DNA from: Oscillospiraceae bacterium
GTDB lineage: Bacteria; Bacillota; Clostridia; Oscillospirales; SIG627
Assembly (NCBI GenBank): GCA_015065085.1
Contig: SVQW01000001.1
Location: forward strand, 517,166 to 581,165
Direction: 5' to 3'
Length of the DNA: 64,000 nt
The notes under the pieces were generated by a model. It did no database searches. It was not told the origin of the DNA and was given only the letters and a program-made list of their open reading frames with translations. A program made the position numbers and the translations under genes. How positions within the stretch are numbered: the first letter of the stretch is position 1; each line of letters begins with the position of its first letter. Below, in pieces: positions 8,776 to 17,474 of the stretch.

Positions 8776-10164
8776 TCAGATATTCTGTTTGTATTTATCG
8801 ATGGATGCCTTTATGGAAGAAAGCTGATTTTCGGTAGATGTTTTACCGGGACCGCCAATGATATCTCGTCCGGAAACACAGTTTTCAAGATTAATAGCAT
8901 CATACACATCTTGTGCGAAAACATCGGAAGCAATGTTATACTCATCCAATGTAAGGGTTTCCAGAGTTTTGTCATTGTCAATGCAGTATGCAACCAACTG
9001 TCCGACAATTTTGTACGCCGTACGGAACGGTAAGCCTTTTTTCACCAAATAATCTGCACAATCGGTGGCATTGATAAATCCCTTTCCCGCAGCACGACGC
9101 ATATTATCCTTGCGGACTTGTGCTGTATCAAGCATCTTCGCGAACATATCGACGCACATCAAAACGTTGTCAATCGAATCGAAAATTGCTTCCTTGTCTT
9201 CCTGCATATCTTTGTTGTAAGCGAGCGGCAAAGACTTCATCATGGTAAGCAAAGTCGTATTATTACCGTAAATACGACCGGTTTTTCCTCTTACAAGCTC
9301 AGCGATATCCGGGTTCTTTTTCTGAGGCATTATGGAAGAACCGGTAGAAAAAGCATCATCCAATTCCACAAACGCAAATTCACTCGAGCACCAAAGAATC
9401 ATTTCCTCGGAGAATCGGCTGAGGTGCATCATAAGAAGTGTAAGATTACCGGAAAGCTCAAGAACAAAGTCACGGTCAGAGACACCATCAATGCTATTGA
9501 GTGTAACGCCGTCAAATCCAAGCTTTTTGGCAACAAATTCTCTGTCGATAGGATATGTGGTTCCCGCAATTGCTCCCGAGCCAAGAGGCATAACATTACA
9601 GCGGTCATATGTCTGCCAAATTCTCTCCATATCGCGCATAAACATAAATGCATACGCACAGAGATGATGTGCAAATGTGATAGGCTGAGCACGCTGAAGA
9701 TGGGTATAACCGGGCATGACGGTGTCTGTATTTTCGCATGCTTTATTGTATATAATCTCCAGCAAATTCACGACTGAGCCGCTTATATCCGCAATACGGT
9801 TTTTAATATACATTCTGATATCAAGTGCAACCTGGTCGTTTCTGCTGCGCGCTGTATGAAGACGCTTGCCTGTGTCGCCTATACGTTCCGTGAGCACCTG
9901 CTCAACAAACATATGTATATCCTCTGCATCGGAGGAAAACATAAGCTTTCCATTTTCAATATCAGAAAGGATGTTCTTAAGCTCTGCTATAATCGCGTCA
10001 GCTTCACTTTTTTCAATAATACCGCATTTGCCAAGCATTTCAGCATGCGCCATGCTGCCCTGCAAATCCTCGCGGTACATTCGCGAATCGAAGGAAATGG
10101 AGCTGTTAAAATCGTTGACCGAGCTGTCCGCTTCTTTTTTAAAGCGTCCCTGCCACATTTTCAT
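8776..10164 (-). CDS. argH: Argininosuccinate lyase
   Basis: A 462-residue fumarase/aspartase-superfamily enzyme that cleaves argininosuccinate to arginine and fumarate, the last step of arginine synthesis. The N-terminus MWQGRFKKEADSSVNDFNSS is typical. HTARSRNDQVALD, MPGYTHLQRAQP and the mobile signature loop STGSSIMPQKKNPD (catalytic serine) are all present. The length is normal. It follows argG by 18 bases on the same strand, so the two form an argGH operon read from the promoter at 11442-11470. Confidence 0.97.
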   Translation of the reverse strand: MKMWQGRFKKEADSSVNDFNSSISFDSRMYREDLQGSMAHAEMLGKCGIIEKSEADAIIAELKNILSDIENGKLMFSSDAEDIHMFVEQVLTERIGDTGKRLHTARSRNDQVALDIRMYIKNRIADISGSVVNLLEIIYNKACENTDTVMPGYTHLQRAQPITFAHHLCAYAFMFMRDMERIWQTYDRCNVMPLGSGAIAGTTYPIDREFVAKKLGFDGVTLNSIDGVSDRDFVLELSGNLTLLMMHLSRFSEEMILWCSSEFAFVELDDAFSTGSSIMPQKKNPDIAELVRGKTGRIYGNNTTLLTMMKSLPLAYNKDMQEDKEAIFDSIDNVLMCVDMFAKMLDTAQVRKDNMRRAAGKGFINATDCADYLVKKGLPFRTAYKIVGQLVAYCIDNDKTLETLTLDEYNIASDVFAQDVYDAINLENCVSGRDIIGGPGKTSTENQLSSIKASIDKYKQNI

Positions 10165-10182
10165 AAAACAGTGTACCTCTTA

Positions 10183-11403
10183 TTATTTCTTGTTTTTCTC
10201 GTCTCTGAGCGCTTTTACGCGGATAGGAAGACCGAAAAGATTGATAAATCCGTTAGCATCCTTCTGGTCATATACTTCATCCTCATCAAAAGTGGCAATA
10301 TCTTCGTCATAGAGAGAATTGGGAGAAGTGAGAGATGCAATAATAATATTACCCTTGTAAAGCTTAAGTTTTACATCGCCGGTAACATCCTCCTGAGTCT
10401 TATCAACAAATGCTGAAAGAGCTTCGCGCAGAGGTGTAAACCACTGACCAAAGTAAACAAGGTCAGCAAATTTGCCGGAGAGCATCTGCTTGGTGTGCAT
10501 TGTATCGCGGTCGATAGTGAGAGTTTCAAGAGCATCGTGAGCGGCATACAGAATGGTTCCGCCGGGAGTTTCGTAAACACCGCGAGATTTCATGCCTACA
10601 AGACGGTTTTCAACCATATCAAGAATACCAATACCGTTTCTTCCGCCGTATTCATTCAACTTTTTGAGAAGCTCGACAGAGCCAATTTTTTCACCGTTGA
10701 GTGCAACTGGAATACCCTTTTCAAAGCTAAGAGTTATATACTCTGCCTTATCGGGAGCTTTCTCGGGAGACACACCCATTTCGAGAATTTTATCAAACAT
10801 AGGTTCATTTGCGGGATCCTCCAGATCGAGACCCTCGTGAGACAGATGCCAAATGTTCTTATCTTTGGAATAGTTGGTTTCACGATTAATCTTAAGAGGA
10901 ACATTGTGAGCTATAGCGTAATCGATTTCTTCATCACGGCTCTTAATGCTCCATTCGCGCCAGGGAGCGATTATCTTCATATTAGGAGCAAAAGCCTTGA
11001 TGGTGAGTTCAAATCTTACCTGGTCGTTACCTTTACCTGTGCAACCATGACAGATAGCATCAGCACCCTCAGCTTTTGCAATTTCAACAATTCTTTTAGC
11101 TATAACAGGACGTGCAAATGAAGTACCGAGAAGATATTGATTTTCATACTTTGCGCCCGCCTTAACGGTGGGATAAATATACTCTTCGATAAATTCCTTG
11201 GTAAGGTCTTCAATATAGATTTTGGAGGCACCTGTCTTGATAGCCTTTTCTTCCAGGCCGTCAAGTTCATCAGCCTGACCTACGTTAGCGGCAACAGCTA
11301 TAACCTCGCAGCCCTCATAGTTTTCCTTCAGCCAGGGAATAATGATAGAAGTGTCAAGACCGCCGGAATATGCAAGAACGATTTTTTTGATTTTGTTTTC
11401 CAT
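10183..11403 (-). CDS. argG: Argininosuccinate synthase
   Basis: A 406-residue enzyme that joins citrulline and aspartate with ATP. The N-terminal ATP-pyrophosphatase loop reads [17 protein letters not shown], followed by [16 protein letters not shown] for aspartate and citrulline binding and the usual C-terminal oligomerisation region. An AAAGGAGAACC ribosome site precedes the ATG at 11403. It is the first gene of argGH, with a consensus promoter and ArgR-like boxes directly upstream. Other arginine genes are not in the window. Confidence 0.97.
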   Translation of the reverse strand: MENKIKKIVLAYSGGLDTSIIIPWLKENYEGCEVIAVAANVGQADELDGLEEKAIKTGASKIYIEDLTKEFIEEYIYPTVKAGAKYENQYLLGTSFARPVIAKRIVEIAKAEGADAICHGCTGKGNDQVRFELTIKAFAPNMKIIAPWREWSIKSRDEEIDYAIAHNVPLKINRETNYSKDKNIWHLSHEGLDLEDPANEPMFDKILEMGVSPEKAPDKAEYITLSFEKGIPVALNGEKIGSVELLKKLNEYGGRNGIGILDMVENRLVGMKSRGVYETPGGTILYAAHDALETLTIDRDTMHTKQMLSGKFADLVYFGQWFTPLREALSAFVDKTQEDVTGDVKLKLYKGNIIIASLTSPNSLYDEDIATFDEDEVYDQKDANGFINLFGLPIRVKALRDEKNKK

Positions 11404-11441
11404 AGTGTGGTTCTCCTTTAATATTTATATTAACAAGGGAT

Positions 11442-11470
11442 ATTATATCACAAAAATACATTTTTGTCAA
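11442..11470 (-). promoter_or_regulatory. Sigma-A promoter of argGH
   Basis: On the minus strand TTGACA (11470-11465), a 17-base spacer and TATAAT (11447-11442) form a full consensus promoter. The expected start is near 11435, about 30 bases before the argG ATG. Confidence 0.88.
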
Positions 11471-11480
11471 TACATATTTA

Positions 11481-11524
11481 TGCATAAATTTGCATTAAAA
11501 TAAGTTTATTTGCATAAATAAACA
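11481..11524 (-). promoter_or_regulatory. Two ArgR-like operator boxes upstream of argGH
   Basis: TGCATAAATTTGCA (11481-11494) and TGCATAAATAAACA (11511-11524) are two A/T-centred half-palindromes with the same TGCATAAAT start. They are spaced 30 bases apart, about three helical turns, and lie just upstream of the -35 box. They resemble the ARG-box pattern of ArgR/AhrC. The position next to argG makes arginine control likely, but the boxes lie upstream of the promoter rather than over it. Confidence 0.5.
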
Positions 11525-12094
11525 TTATATTGTCCACAAATCACTGTGTGATGTAGAAACACCTACTGCACCGACAGAAAGCAATTTTATGACGGTCTGC
11601 TTATCGTCAATCATTCCGCCGCAGATAACGTTTTCCACACCGTCGGAAATAATTCTTTCAATTTCCTTGAAAATAACTCCCGGCATGATTTCAACCATGT
11701 TGGGCCTGTATACATTCAAAGCACGTCGCATGGTGTCGCAGGAACGGCTGTCTACAATAAAAAATCTCTGAACGGTAAATACGCCTTGTTCCGAAGCAAT
11801 TTTCAATATATTATTCTTGGTCGAAATAATTCCGTCCGGATTAAAAGAGCACAGAAACCGCACAGCTTCCTCGTCATTTCCCAATCCTGAAACGAGATCA
11901 AAATGAACAAGTATAATCTTTTTATTCAAGTGACAAAGCTCAATATATTCACCGATTTTCGATATTTCAGAATTGAGCAGGAATATAATTTTGACAGGCG
12001 AAGCGACAGCACGTTCAAGTTCTTCGCAACTCCGCACAGCGGCTATCACAGGGTTTGAATTAATCTGCATAAGTATTTTTTCAGCGTTCATCAT
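11525..12094 (-). CDS. glpP: Glycerol-3-phosphate-responsive antiterminator (GlpP family)
   Basis: A 189-residue protein of the GlpP family, which adopts a small TIM-like barrel and binds leader mRNA of glycerol genes in the presence of glycerol-3-phosphate. Family features seen are NPVIAAVRSCEELE at the start, IILVHFDLVSGLGNDEEAVRFL in the middle, VEIMPGVI and the C-terminal ICGGMIDDKQTVIKLLSVGAVGVSTS. An AGAGGTG ribosome site lies 7 bases before the first ATG (12094); a second ATG follows at once. No glpF, glpK or glpD is adjacent, so its targets lie elsewhere. Confidence 0.92.
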   Translation of the reverse strand: MMNAEKILMQINSNPVIAAVRSCEELERAVASPVKIIFLLNSEISKIGEYIELCHLNKKIILVHFDLVSGLGNDEEAVRFLCSFNPDGIISTKNNILKIASEQGVFTVQRFFIVDSRSCDTMRRALNVYRPNMVEIMPGVIFKEIERIISDGVENVICGGMIDDKQTVIKLLSVGAVGVSTSHSDLWTI

Positions 12095-12160
12095 AACACC
12101 TCTATTCCACAGTATTATAACACAGTTACGCGCATAAATCTACATAAATTTATTAACATA

Positions 12161-12192
12161 AAAAAGCGTGTGGTTTTTATCACACGCTTTTT
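12161..12192 (-). terminator. Intrinsic terminator after the Na/phosphate cotransporter
   Basis: A 12-bp stem (aaaaagcgtgtg and its complement) around an 8-base loop with a T tract. It lies just downstream of the 12201-13976 gene on the minus strand. Confidence 0.88.
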
Positions 12193-12200
12193 ACATTTTT

Positions 12201-13976
12201 TTAATCAAGTTCCGCAATATACTTATTCTTATAAAATTCAAGCATCTGTCGATAGTCCTCAGATCCCTCGCTCTTAACCTCTTTGAGGTATCCGTGGGCG
12301 TCAAGTCTGGAATTCTTCAGCTCAATAACATAAACCGCAATGTTCGAGCAATGATCCGCAACTCTCTCAATGTTATTGAGAAGGTCAAGGAATACCACTC
12401 CAGATTCAATTGTACACAATCCGGATTTTAGACGTGAAATATGATTTTCTCTCAGATAATCGGTCATCTGGTCGATAGTTTCTTCAAGGGGCTCTACATT
12501 TTCCGCCATAATGTAATCGTCACGTGTAAATACATCGTAAGTCAAATCAAGTATTTCATTCATGGAATCACGCAAAACCTTAATTTCTTTAAGCGCGCCC
12601 TCGGAGAACACGATTTCCTTTTCCTTAACTCTTACAGAAAGGTCAGCTATATTTATAGAATGGTCGCAAATACGTTCAAAGTCGGAAACCGAATGAAGCA
12701 GCTTTGAAACCTGTTTACTTTCCATAGCTGTAAGATCGCGATCGGTAAGCTTTAAAAGATATGTGTTGAGCTTGTCCTCTATCCCGTCGGCCAAATCTTC
12801 CATTTCATATATTTTGCGATATTCATCCGCATTGTGGGAATTAAGAAGTCCGATTGCTTTTTTGATGTTTTCGCAACCCATTTCCGCCATGGCGATAAGA
12901 GTTTTCTTGCACTGTTCAAGAGCGACAGAGGGCATGTTCAAAAAACGGTCATCAAGAAGCTCATAAACTTCATCCGCTTTACTCTTAGTATCAGAAAGAG
13001 TAAGTGTAGCAAGCTTTACAAGCAGATTGCCAAACGGGAACAAAATAAGTGTTGAAAGCACATTAAACAGTGTGTGAACAACCGCAATCTGGGTTGTGTT
13101 GATTGTATCGTGGTAAAACGGCATAACATGAGGGAATATGGCATATACACCGTAAAAAAGGAGTAAAAACAATCCTGTACCGATAACATTAAAATACAAA
13201 TGAATCATTGCAGTTCTCTTTGCGTTTCTGTTTGCGCCTGCACTGGCAAGCATGGCAGTAACGCAAGTACCGATATTCTGTCCCAAAATTATCGGAATAG
13301 CGGCAGAAAAACTGATAAGTCCAGTAGCCGAAAGTGCTTGTAGGATACCGACAGATGCCGAAGAGGACTGAATAACAGCTGTTATTCCCCAACCCGCAAG
13401 AAGTCCGAGAATTGGATTATACGAAAGAGCGGCCATGATATCACGGAACGCAGGTATCTCCGAGAGTGAGCTTGTCGCATCGGACATGGTGTTCATACCT
13501 ATCATAAGAACGGCAAAACCTATCATGATCTGTCCGACATTCTTCTTGCTTTCGGATTTCTTGCAGAAAACATAAAGTACCACGCCTATAACGGCAAAAA
13601 CGGGGGCAAATGAAGAAGGTTTAAGCAAATTCAAAAATACATTTCCGCCGCCTTTTATTCCTGCAAGCGAAAAAATCCAAGAAGTCATAGTAGTACCGAT
13701 ATTGGCACCCATGATAACGCCCACAGCCTGTGTAAGCTTCATTATACCCGAGTTTACAAAACCTACAACCATGACGGTGGTGGCACTTGAACTCTGAATT
13801 ATTGCCGTAACAAACGTACCTAAAAGCAATCCCTTGAAACGGCTTCCGGTAAGCTTTTCCAATATACGCTGCATCTTACCGCCCGCAACCTTCTCAAGTC
13901 CGCTTCCCATTACCTCCATACCAAAAAGCAACAACGCAAGACCGCTGAAAGCATTTAATACCTGAAATACGTCCAA
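12201..13976 (-). CDS. Na/phosphate cotransporter family protein with PhoU-like domain
   Basis: A 591-residue inner-membrane transporter of the NptA/YjbB (PF02690) family. It has two inverted halves bearing the repeated QSSSAT / QSSSAS motifs (GTFVTAIIQSSSATTVMVVGF and GITAVIQSSSASVGILQAL), about eight to nine hydrophobic segments up to residue 330, and a PhoU-like helical domain at about 345-560. The family moves phosphate with sodium, in E. coli YjbB mainly outward. It probably has its own promoter (14033-14061) and terminator. No other pho genes lie nearby, so direction and role in phosphate balance are inferred. Confidence 0.9.
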   Translation of the reverse strand: MDVFQVLNAFSGLALLLFGMEVMGSGLEKVAGGKMQRILEKLTGSRFKGLLLGTFVTAIIQSSSATTVMVVGFVNSGIMKLTQAVGVIMGANIGTTMTSWIFSLAGIKGGGNVFLNLLKPSSFAPVFAVIGVVLYVFCKKSESKKNVGQIMIGFAVLMIGMNTMSDATSSLSEIPAFRDIMAALSYNPILGLLAGWGITAVIQSSSASVGILQALSATGLISFSAAIPIILGQNIGTCVTAMLASAGANRNAKRTAMIHLYFNVIGTGLFLLLFYGVYAIFPHVMPFYHDTINTTQIAVVHTLFNVLSTLILFPFGNLLVKLATLTLSDTKSKADEVYELLDDRFLNMPSVALEQCKKTLIAMAEMGCENIKKAIGLLNSHNADEYRKIYEMEDLADGIEDKLNTYLLKLTDRDLTAMESKQVSKLLHSVSDFERICDHSINIADLSVRVKEKEIVFSEGALKEIKVLRDSMNEILDLTYDVFTRDDYIMAENVEPLEETIDQMTDYLRENHISRLKSGLCTIESGVVFLDLLNNIERVADHCSNIAVYVIELKNSRLDAHGYLKEVKSEGSEDYRQMLEFYKNKYIAELD

Positions 13977-14005
13977 ATTTTATACCTCTCTTATGAATAT
14001 GTAAA

Positions 14006-14032
14006 AAGTGTGTATGGACTCCACACACACTT
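14006..14032 (-). terminator. Hairpin terminator of the rsmA transcript
   Basis: A 12-bp stem, one G-T wobble, with a 3-base ACT loop, followed on the minus strand by TTTTTA. It begins only one base after the -10 box of the next promoter, so the transcript from that promoter would start inside the 5' arm. It therefore more likely ends transcripts arriving from rsmA. Confidence 0.65.
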
Positions 14033-14061
14033 AGTATAACATATTTAATTAATTTTAACAA
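14033..14061 (-). promoter_or_regulatory. Candidate promoter of the Na/phosphate cotransporter
   Basis: On the minus strand TTGTTA (14061-14056), a 17-base spacer and TATACT (14038-14033). It is embedded immediately before the terminator hairpin 14006-14032. Confidence 0.55.
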
Positions 14062-14091
14062 GTGGTTTTACTGCAATTTTACTTAGCAGGT

Positions 14092-14955
14092 TTAAATTTT
14101 ACAGATAGCGTTTGCAATATTGGCAAAGGTATCCAAGTCAAGCGTCTCACCGCGCTCGCTTCCCTTCAAACCGCACATGTAAAAAGCATGTTGCAGTTTT
14201 TCCTTAGAAAGCTCGGGGAATTCACCGGGCATTGAGTTGAGAAGTGTTTTACGTCTTCTCGCGAAAGCACCTCGTATAACCTTGAACAGCATTTCTTCAT
14301 CTTCAACACATACAGGCGGTGTTTTATGCAAGTCAAGACGCAAAACAGCAGAGGTGACATCGGGGCGCGGAATAAAGTTTCCCGCAGCGACATTAAACAG
14401 TTTCTTAGGCTTGGCATAATAGGATATTGCAGCAGTAATAGCGCCATAACCATCACTGCCTGCCGGAGAGCATATTCTGTCAGCAACCTCTTTTTGAACC
14501 ATAACCGTTATATTATCGAACGGAAACCGCGATTCGAGAAGATGCATCAAAACCGGAGTAGTTATATAATACGGCAAATTTGCGCATACAACACAGGGCA
14601 TGTTTCCAAATCTTTCTTTTGCCACAGAAGCAATATCAAGCTTCAAGACATCGGAATTAATTATTTCAACATTATCGACTCCGTCAAGCGTTTCATCCAA
14701 CAAAGGCAGCAGATTTTTATCTATTTCTACCGCACAGACCTTTTTGTAGAGTTTTGAAAGTTCTACTGTCATTACACCTATTCCCGGCCCTATTTCAAGG
14801 CAGGCACACTCGGAGGCATCATAGGGTAAAGATGCATTGGCTATTTTTTGTGGAATTGCTTCATTTATAAGAAAATTCTGACCGAATTTTTTCTGAAATT
14901 CAAAGCCGTGTCTTTCAAGCAAGGCTTTTATTTCAGTCGGATTTGACAACTTCAT
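14092..14955 (-). CDS. rsmA: 16S rRNA (adenine1518/1519-N6)-dimethyltransferase
   Basis: A 287-residue KsgA/RsmA enzyme dimethylating two adenines in helix 45 of 16S rRNA. Visible motifs are KKFGQNFLIN at the start, the SAM site LEIGPGIGVMTVEL, and the catalytic NLPYYITTPVLMHLL. The start at 14955 (MKLSNPTEIK) overlaps the stop of the carboxypeptidase gene as ATGA, with AAGGAAC upstream. A longer frame to 15048 exists but would run deep into the neighbour and lacks homology. Translational coupling to the upstream gene is expected. Confidence 0.95.
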   Translation of the reverse strand: MKLSNPTEIKALLERHGFEFQKKFGQNFLINEAIPQKIANASLPYDASECACLEIGPGIGVMTVELSKLYKKVCAVEIDKNLLPLLDETLDGVDNVEIINSDVLKLDIASVAKERFGNMPCVVCANLPYYITTPVLMHLLESRFPFDNITVMVQKEVADRICSPAGSDGYGAITAAISYYAKPKKLFNVAAGNFIPRPDVTSAVLRLDLHKTPPVCVEDEEMLFKVIRGAFARRRKTLLNSMPGEFPELSKEKLQHAFYMCGLKGSERGETLDLDTFANIANAICKI

Positions 14956-16283
14956 CTGTTGATGTTCCTTTTCCGAGCCGGCGGTAAACGCCTGACGGCT
15001 CTTTTGCTTTTCTTTGGTCTCAGGAGAGATACAATGCCGATTATACACAATACCACACCGGCAATAAGCAACATCTTATACACCGAAATACGATTAATAC
15101 CTTTTGCGGGATAAAACACAATATTTCCGTTTTCAGGCAGCGTATCATATATGTCGGTTCCGCTCAGCAGTCCGAAGGATGCGATTTCTTTGCCATCGTA
15201 CGAATAAGTAACAGTTCCGACTTTGTCATTCTTTAAAATCGGGAGCTCCGGATTGTCGTAAAATTTATAATCACGTTGCAGCATATCTGGTGAAACGCCA
15301 TGAGGAAGAAGCAGTTCCATATCCATTTCTGCAAGAATATCAAGTGTCTTTCTATTATCTTCACTGAATACCAGTTCGGTATGCGCTATAACCTCATTGC
15401 TGTTTGCCAAATGTACTAATGAATATGCATTGAAAACATATTCAAAAAGTGTTGTTGCATCGGGAAATGTTTTTATCGGGCTTGAAACACCATCAAGATT
15501 AGCTCCCATGAGAACGATAAGATATGATGCATCGTCTTTCGTCGCCATTGTTATAAGACACCTTCCCGCCTGGTCCGTAAAACCGGTCTTAATTCCGGAG
15601 GCATATCTGTAATAGTTGGAGCTGCTTTTGTTGACAAGTTCCACACTGTATTTGATGTTTCGCTGGGCGCTTACCTCGGTTGCAGGAATCGTGTACGCAG
15701 CGGAAGATATTATTTCTCTAAACGTTTCATTCTTTAATGCTTCTGCCGCTATCAGATACATGTCATACGCAGTAGTAGTGTGTCCGTTTGCACTAAGTCC
15801 GTGTGCATTTTCAAAATGCGTATCGGCAGCACCAATCATTTGTGCCCTGGCATTCATTTTGTCGACAAAGCAATCAATGTCACCATCGCCAAAATGATAA
15901 GCCAACAATTCTGCCGCATCGCAGGCTGAAGGAAGCATGGTTGCGTACAAAAGATCCTTAACGGTAAGTGTTTCGCCCTGCTTGAGAGAAATATTTGAGC
16001 CGCCTTCCCGGCGAATTTCGTTGAATAATGAAGCGTCGGAAATATATATTCTTTCATTTTCAATATCCTTGCAGTTTTCGAGCACAATCAGGGTTGTCAT
16101 AATCTTTGTCAGTGATGCGGGCTCCATCTCAAGTTCAGCATTTTTTGAGAGCATAACCTGAGAGTTATTCAAATTCACCATGTAAACTGCTTTGGAATTA
16201 ATCTCAAGTTCATCTATCCCCTCTGCAAGGCATGTAACGCAAAGTAAAAACAGCAGAAATGCAAAAAATAGAGTTTTTTTCAT
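14952..16283 (-). CDS. dacF: D-alanyl-D-alanine carboxypeptidase (penicillin-binding, S11 family)
   Basis: A 443-residue low-molecular-weight PBP. It has a signal peptide (about residues 1-20), an S11 transpeptidase-fold domain at about 25-280, a PBP5-type C-terminal beta domain, a membrane helix near residue 410 and a basic tail (RPKKSKRAVRRLPPARKRNINR). SxxK is SLTK near residue 57 and KTG is KTGFT near 233. The second motif, normally SxN, reads S-A-C (LPSACDAAELL), so the usual asparagine is a cysteine. The enzyme should trim the terminal D-alanine of pentapeptides at the outer membrane face. The DacF name rests on the clostridial/sporulation style and is tentative among DacA, DacB and DacF. 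Confidence 0.85.
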   Translation of the reverse strand: MKKTLFFAFLLFLLCVTCLAEGIDELEINSKAVYMVNLNNSQVMLSKNAELEMEPASLTKIMTTLIVLENCKDIENERIYISDASLFNEIRREGGSNISLKQGETLTVKDLLYATMLPSACDAAELLAYHFGDGDIDCFVDKMNARAQMIGAADTHFENAHGLSANGHTTTAYDMYLIAAEALKNETFREIISSAAYTIPATEVSAQRNIKYSVELVNKSSSNYYRYASGIKTGFTDQAGRCLITMATKDDASYLIVLMGANLDGVSSPIKTFPDATTLFEYVFNAYSLVHLANSNEVIAHTELVFSEDNRKTLDILAEMDMELLLPHGVSPDMLQRDYKFYDNPELPILKNDKVGTVTYSYDGKEIASFGLLSGTDIYDTLPENGNIVFYPAKGINRISVYKMLLIAGVVLCIIGIVSLLRPKKSKRAVRRLPPARKRNINR

Positions 16284-16298
16284 TGTTTTCCTTCCGCC

Positions 16299-17405
16299 TC
16301 AATATTTACGGCTGGTCATATAATCTGCCCACTGAACAAGCAGTTCCTTATACTCGTTGTCAGGCACAAGCTTCAAGCTTTCAAGAGCAGTTCTGATATA
16401 CTTTTGGGCAAGTTCCTCCGTGTATTTAATACCGCCTTTTTTATAAAACAAAGATTTTATAGCCTCAACATCCTGTTTTGTAGCGTTTTTATTTCCGACA
16501 GTGCGAGCAATCAGGGCACGTTCGCACTCATCGGAATTGCGGAATGTTTCGGTGAGAATCGTGGTCTTTTTGCCCTCGCGAATATCCGAACCGACAGGTT
16601 TACCCAGTGTCTTTTCATCAGAAACTATGCCAAGTATATCATCCTGAAGCTGAAAAGCAATTCCGCAATCTATCGCGAATTTCTTTAAAGCTCTCAGAAC
16701 AGGTGTTTCCGCATCATATGTGTTAAGACCTATCATACCGCCCGCAACACAACAGAATGCGTATAAAATACCTGTTTTACCGCGCATCATAGAAATAATT
16801 TCATCTTCGTTGGAAGAAAAGTGTTCAAGCGCTTCATAAGAAGTGTCATACATCATACCGTTGCAGACATCCTGTGCTTCGCCTGTAATAAGCTCGCCCA
16901 CATATTCATTTTCAGCCATTGAAATGATTTCCAGTGCAACGCGGGGATCGACATTGCTGTTCTTGCGAAGCTCGCTCATCATGCAAATACTTAACGCGTG
17001 CAGGCGATCTCCTGCCAAAATGGCAATATCTCGTCCGTACTCATCTGTAATATCTTGCGGCATTCCGTATTTTAAGCTGTCGGCGGATATTCTCTTATGA
17101 GCCGTAGGCTGACCGCGGCGAAAATCGTCGTTATCAATTATGTCATCGTGGATAAGTGTCCAATTATGAAACAGTTCCGCTCCGCAGGCTACCGGCAGCG
17201 CAGTAGTTTCAGCTTCCTTTCCGCCAAATATACCCGCGCAAAGCATTGCCACAACAGGACGAAGTCTTTTGCCACCGCTCATTGGATATGAAACAGCTGC
17301 ATCAAAAAGATCTTGCGGTGCAAAGAATTCTATGTTATACGTTTTGAGATAGTTATTCACTTGTTCTATTTTTTCGTTAATATACGCTTTAAGTTCAGGC
17401 TTCAC
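16299..17405 (-). CDS. Polyprenyl (geranylgeranyl/farnesyl-type) diphosphate synthase
   Basis: A 368-residue all-alpha prenyltransferase. The first aspartate motif is in FHNWTLIHDDIIDND, the second is in FQLQDDILGIVSD, and the GGKRLRP and MRGKTG substrate motifs are present. It chains isopentenyl diphosphate onto allylic diphosphates. The product length cannot be read from sequence alone; short-chain products such as geranylgeranyl diphosphate or a longer quinone or lipid precursor are possible. At 368 residues it is about 70 longer than typical IspA. It starts 15 bases upstream of the carboxypeptidase gene on the same strand. Confidence 0.85.
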   Translation of the reverse strand: MKPELKAYINEKIEQVNNYLKTYNIEFFAPQDLFDAAVSYPMSGGKRLRPVVAMLCAGIFGGKEAETTALPVACGAELFHNWTLIHDDIIDNDDFRRGQPTAHKRISADSLKYGMPQDITDEYGRDIAILAGDRLHALSICMMSELRKNSNVDPRVALEIISMAENEYVGELITGEAQDVCNGMMYDTSYEALEHFSSNEDEIISMMRGKTGILYAFCCVAGGMIGLNTYDAETPVLRALKKFAIDCGIAFQLQDDILGIVSDEKTLGKPVGSDIREGKKTTILTETFRNSDECERALIARTVGNKNATKQDVEAIKSLFYKKGGIKYTEELAQKYIRTALESLKLVPDNEYKELLVQWADYMTSRKY

Positions 17406-17474
17406 TTTACACTCCCCGATTCTGTTATCAAATAATAAACTTAGACAATGGTAATTACTTAATGTTCCGATATA

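Noticed and set aside
12121..12160. ARG-box-like CATAAAT repeats upstream of glpP
   Set aside because: They lack the paired TGCA ends and lie between a terminator and a gene with no arginine link.
14955..15048. Longer rsmA frame starting at 15048
   Set aside because: The extra 31 residues overlap the carboxypeptidase gene, are not similar to the family, and the ATGA start at 14955 has a ribosome site.
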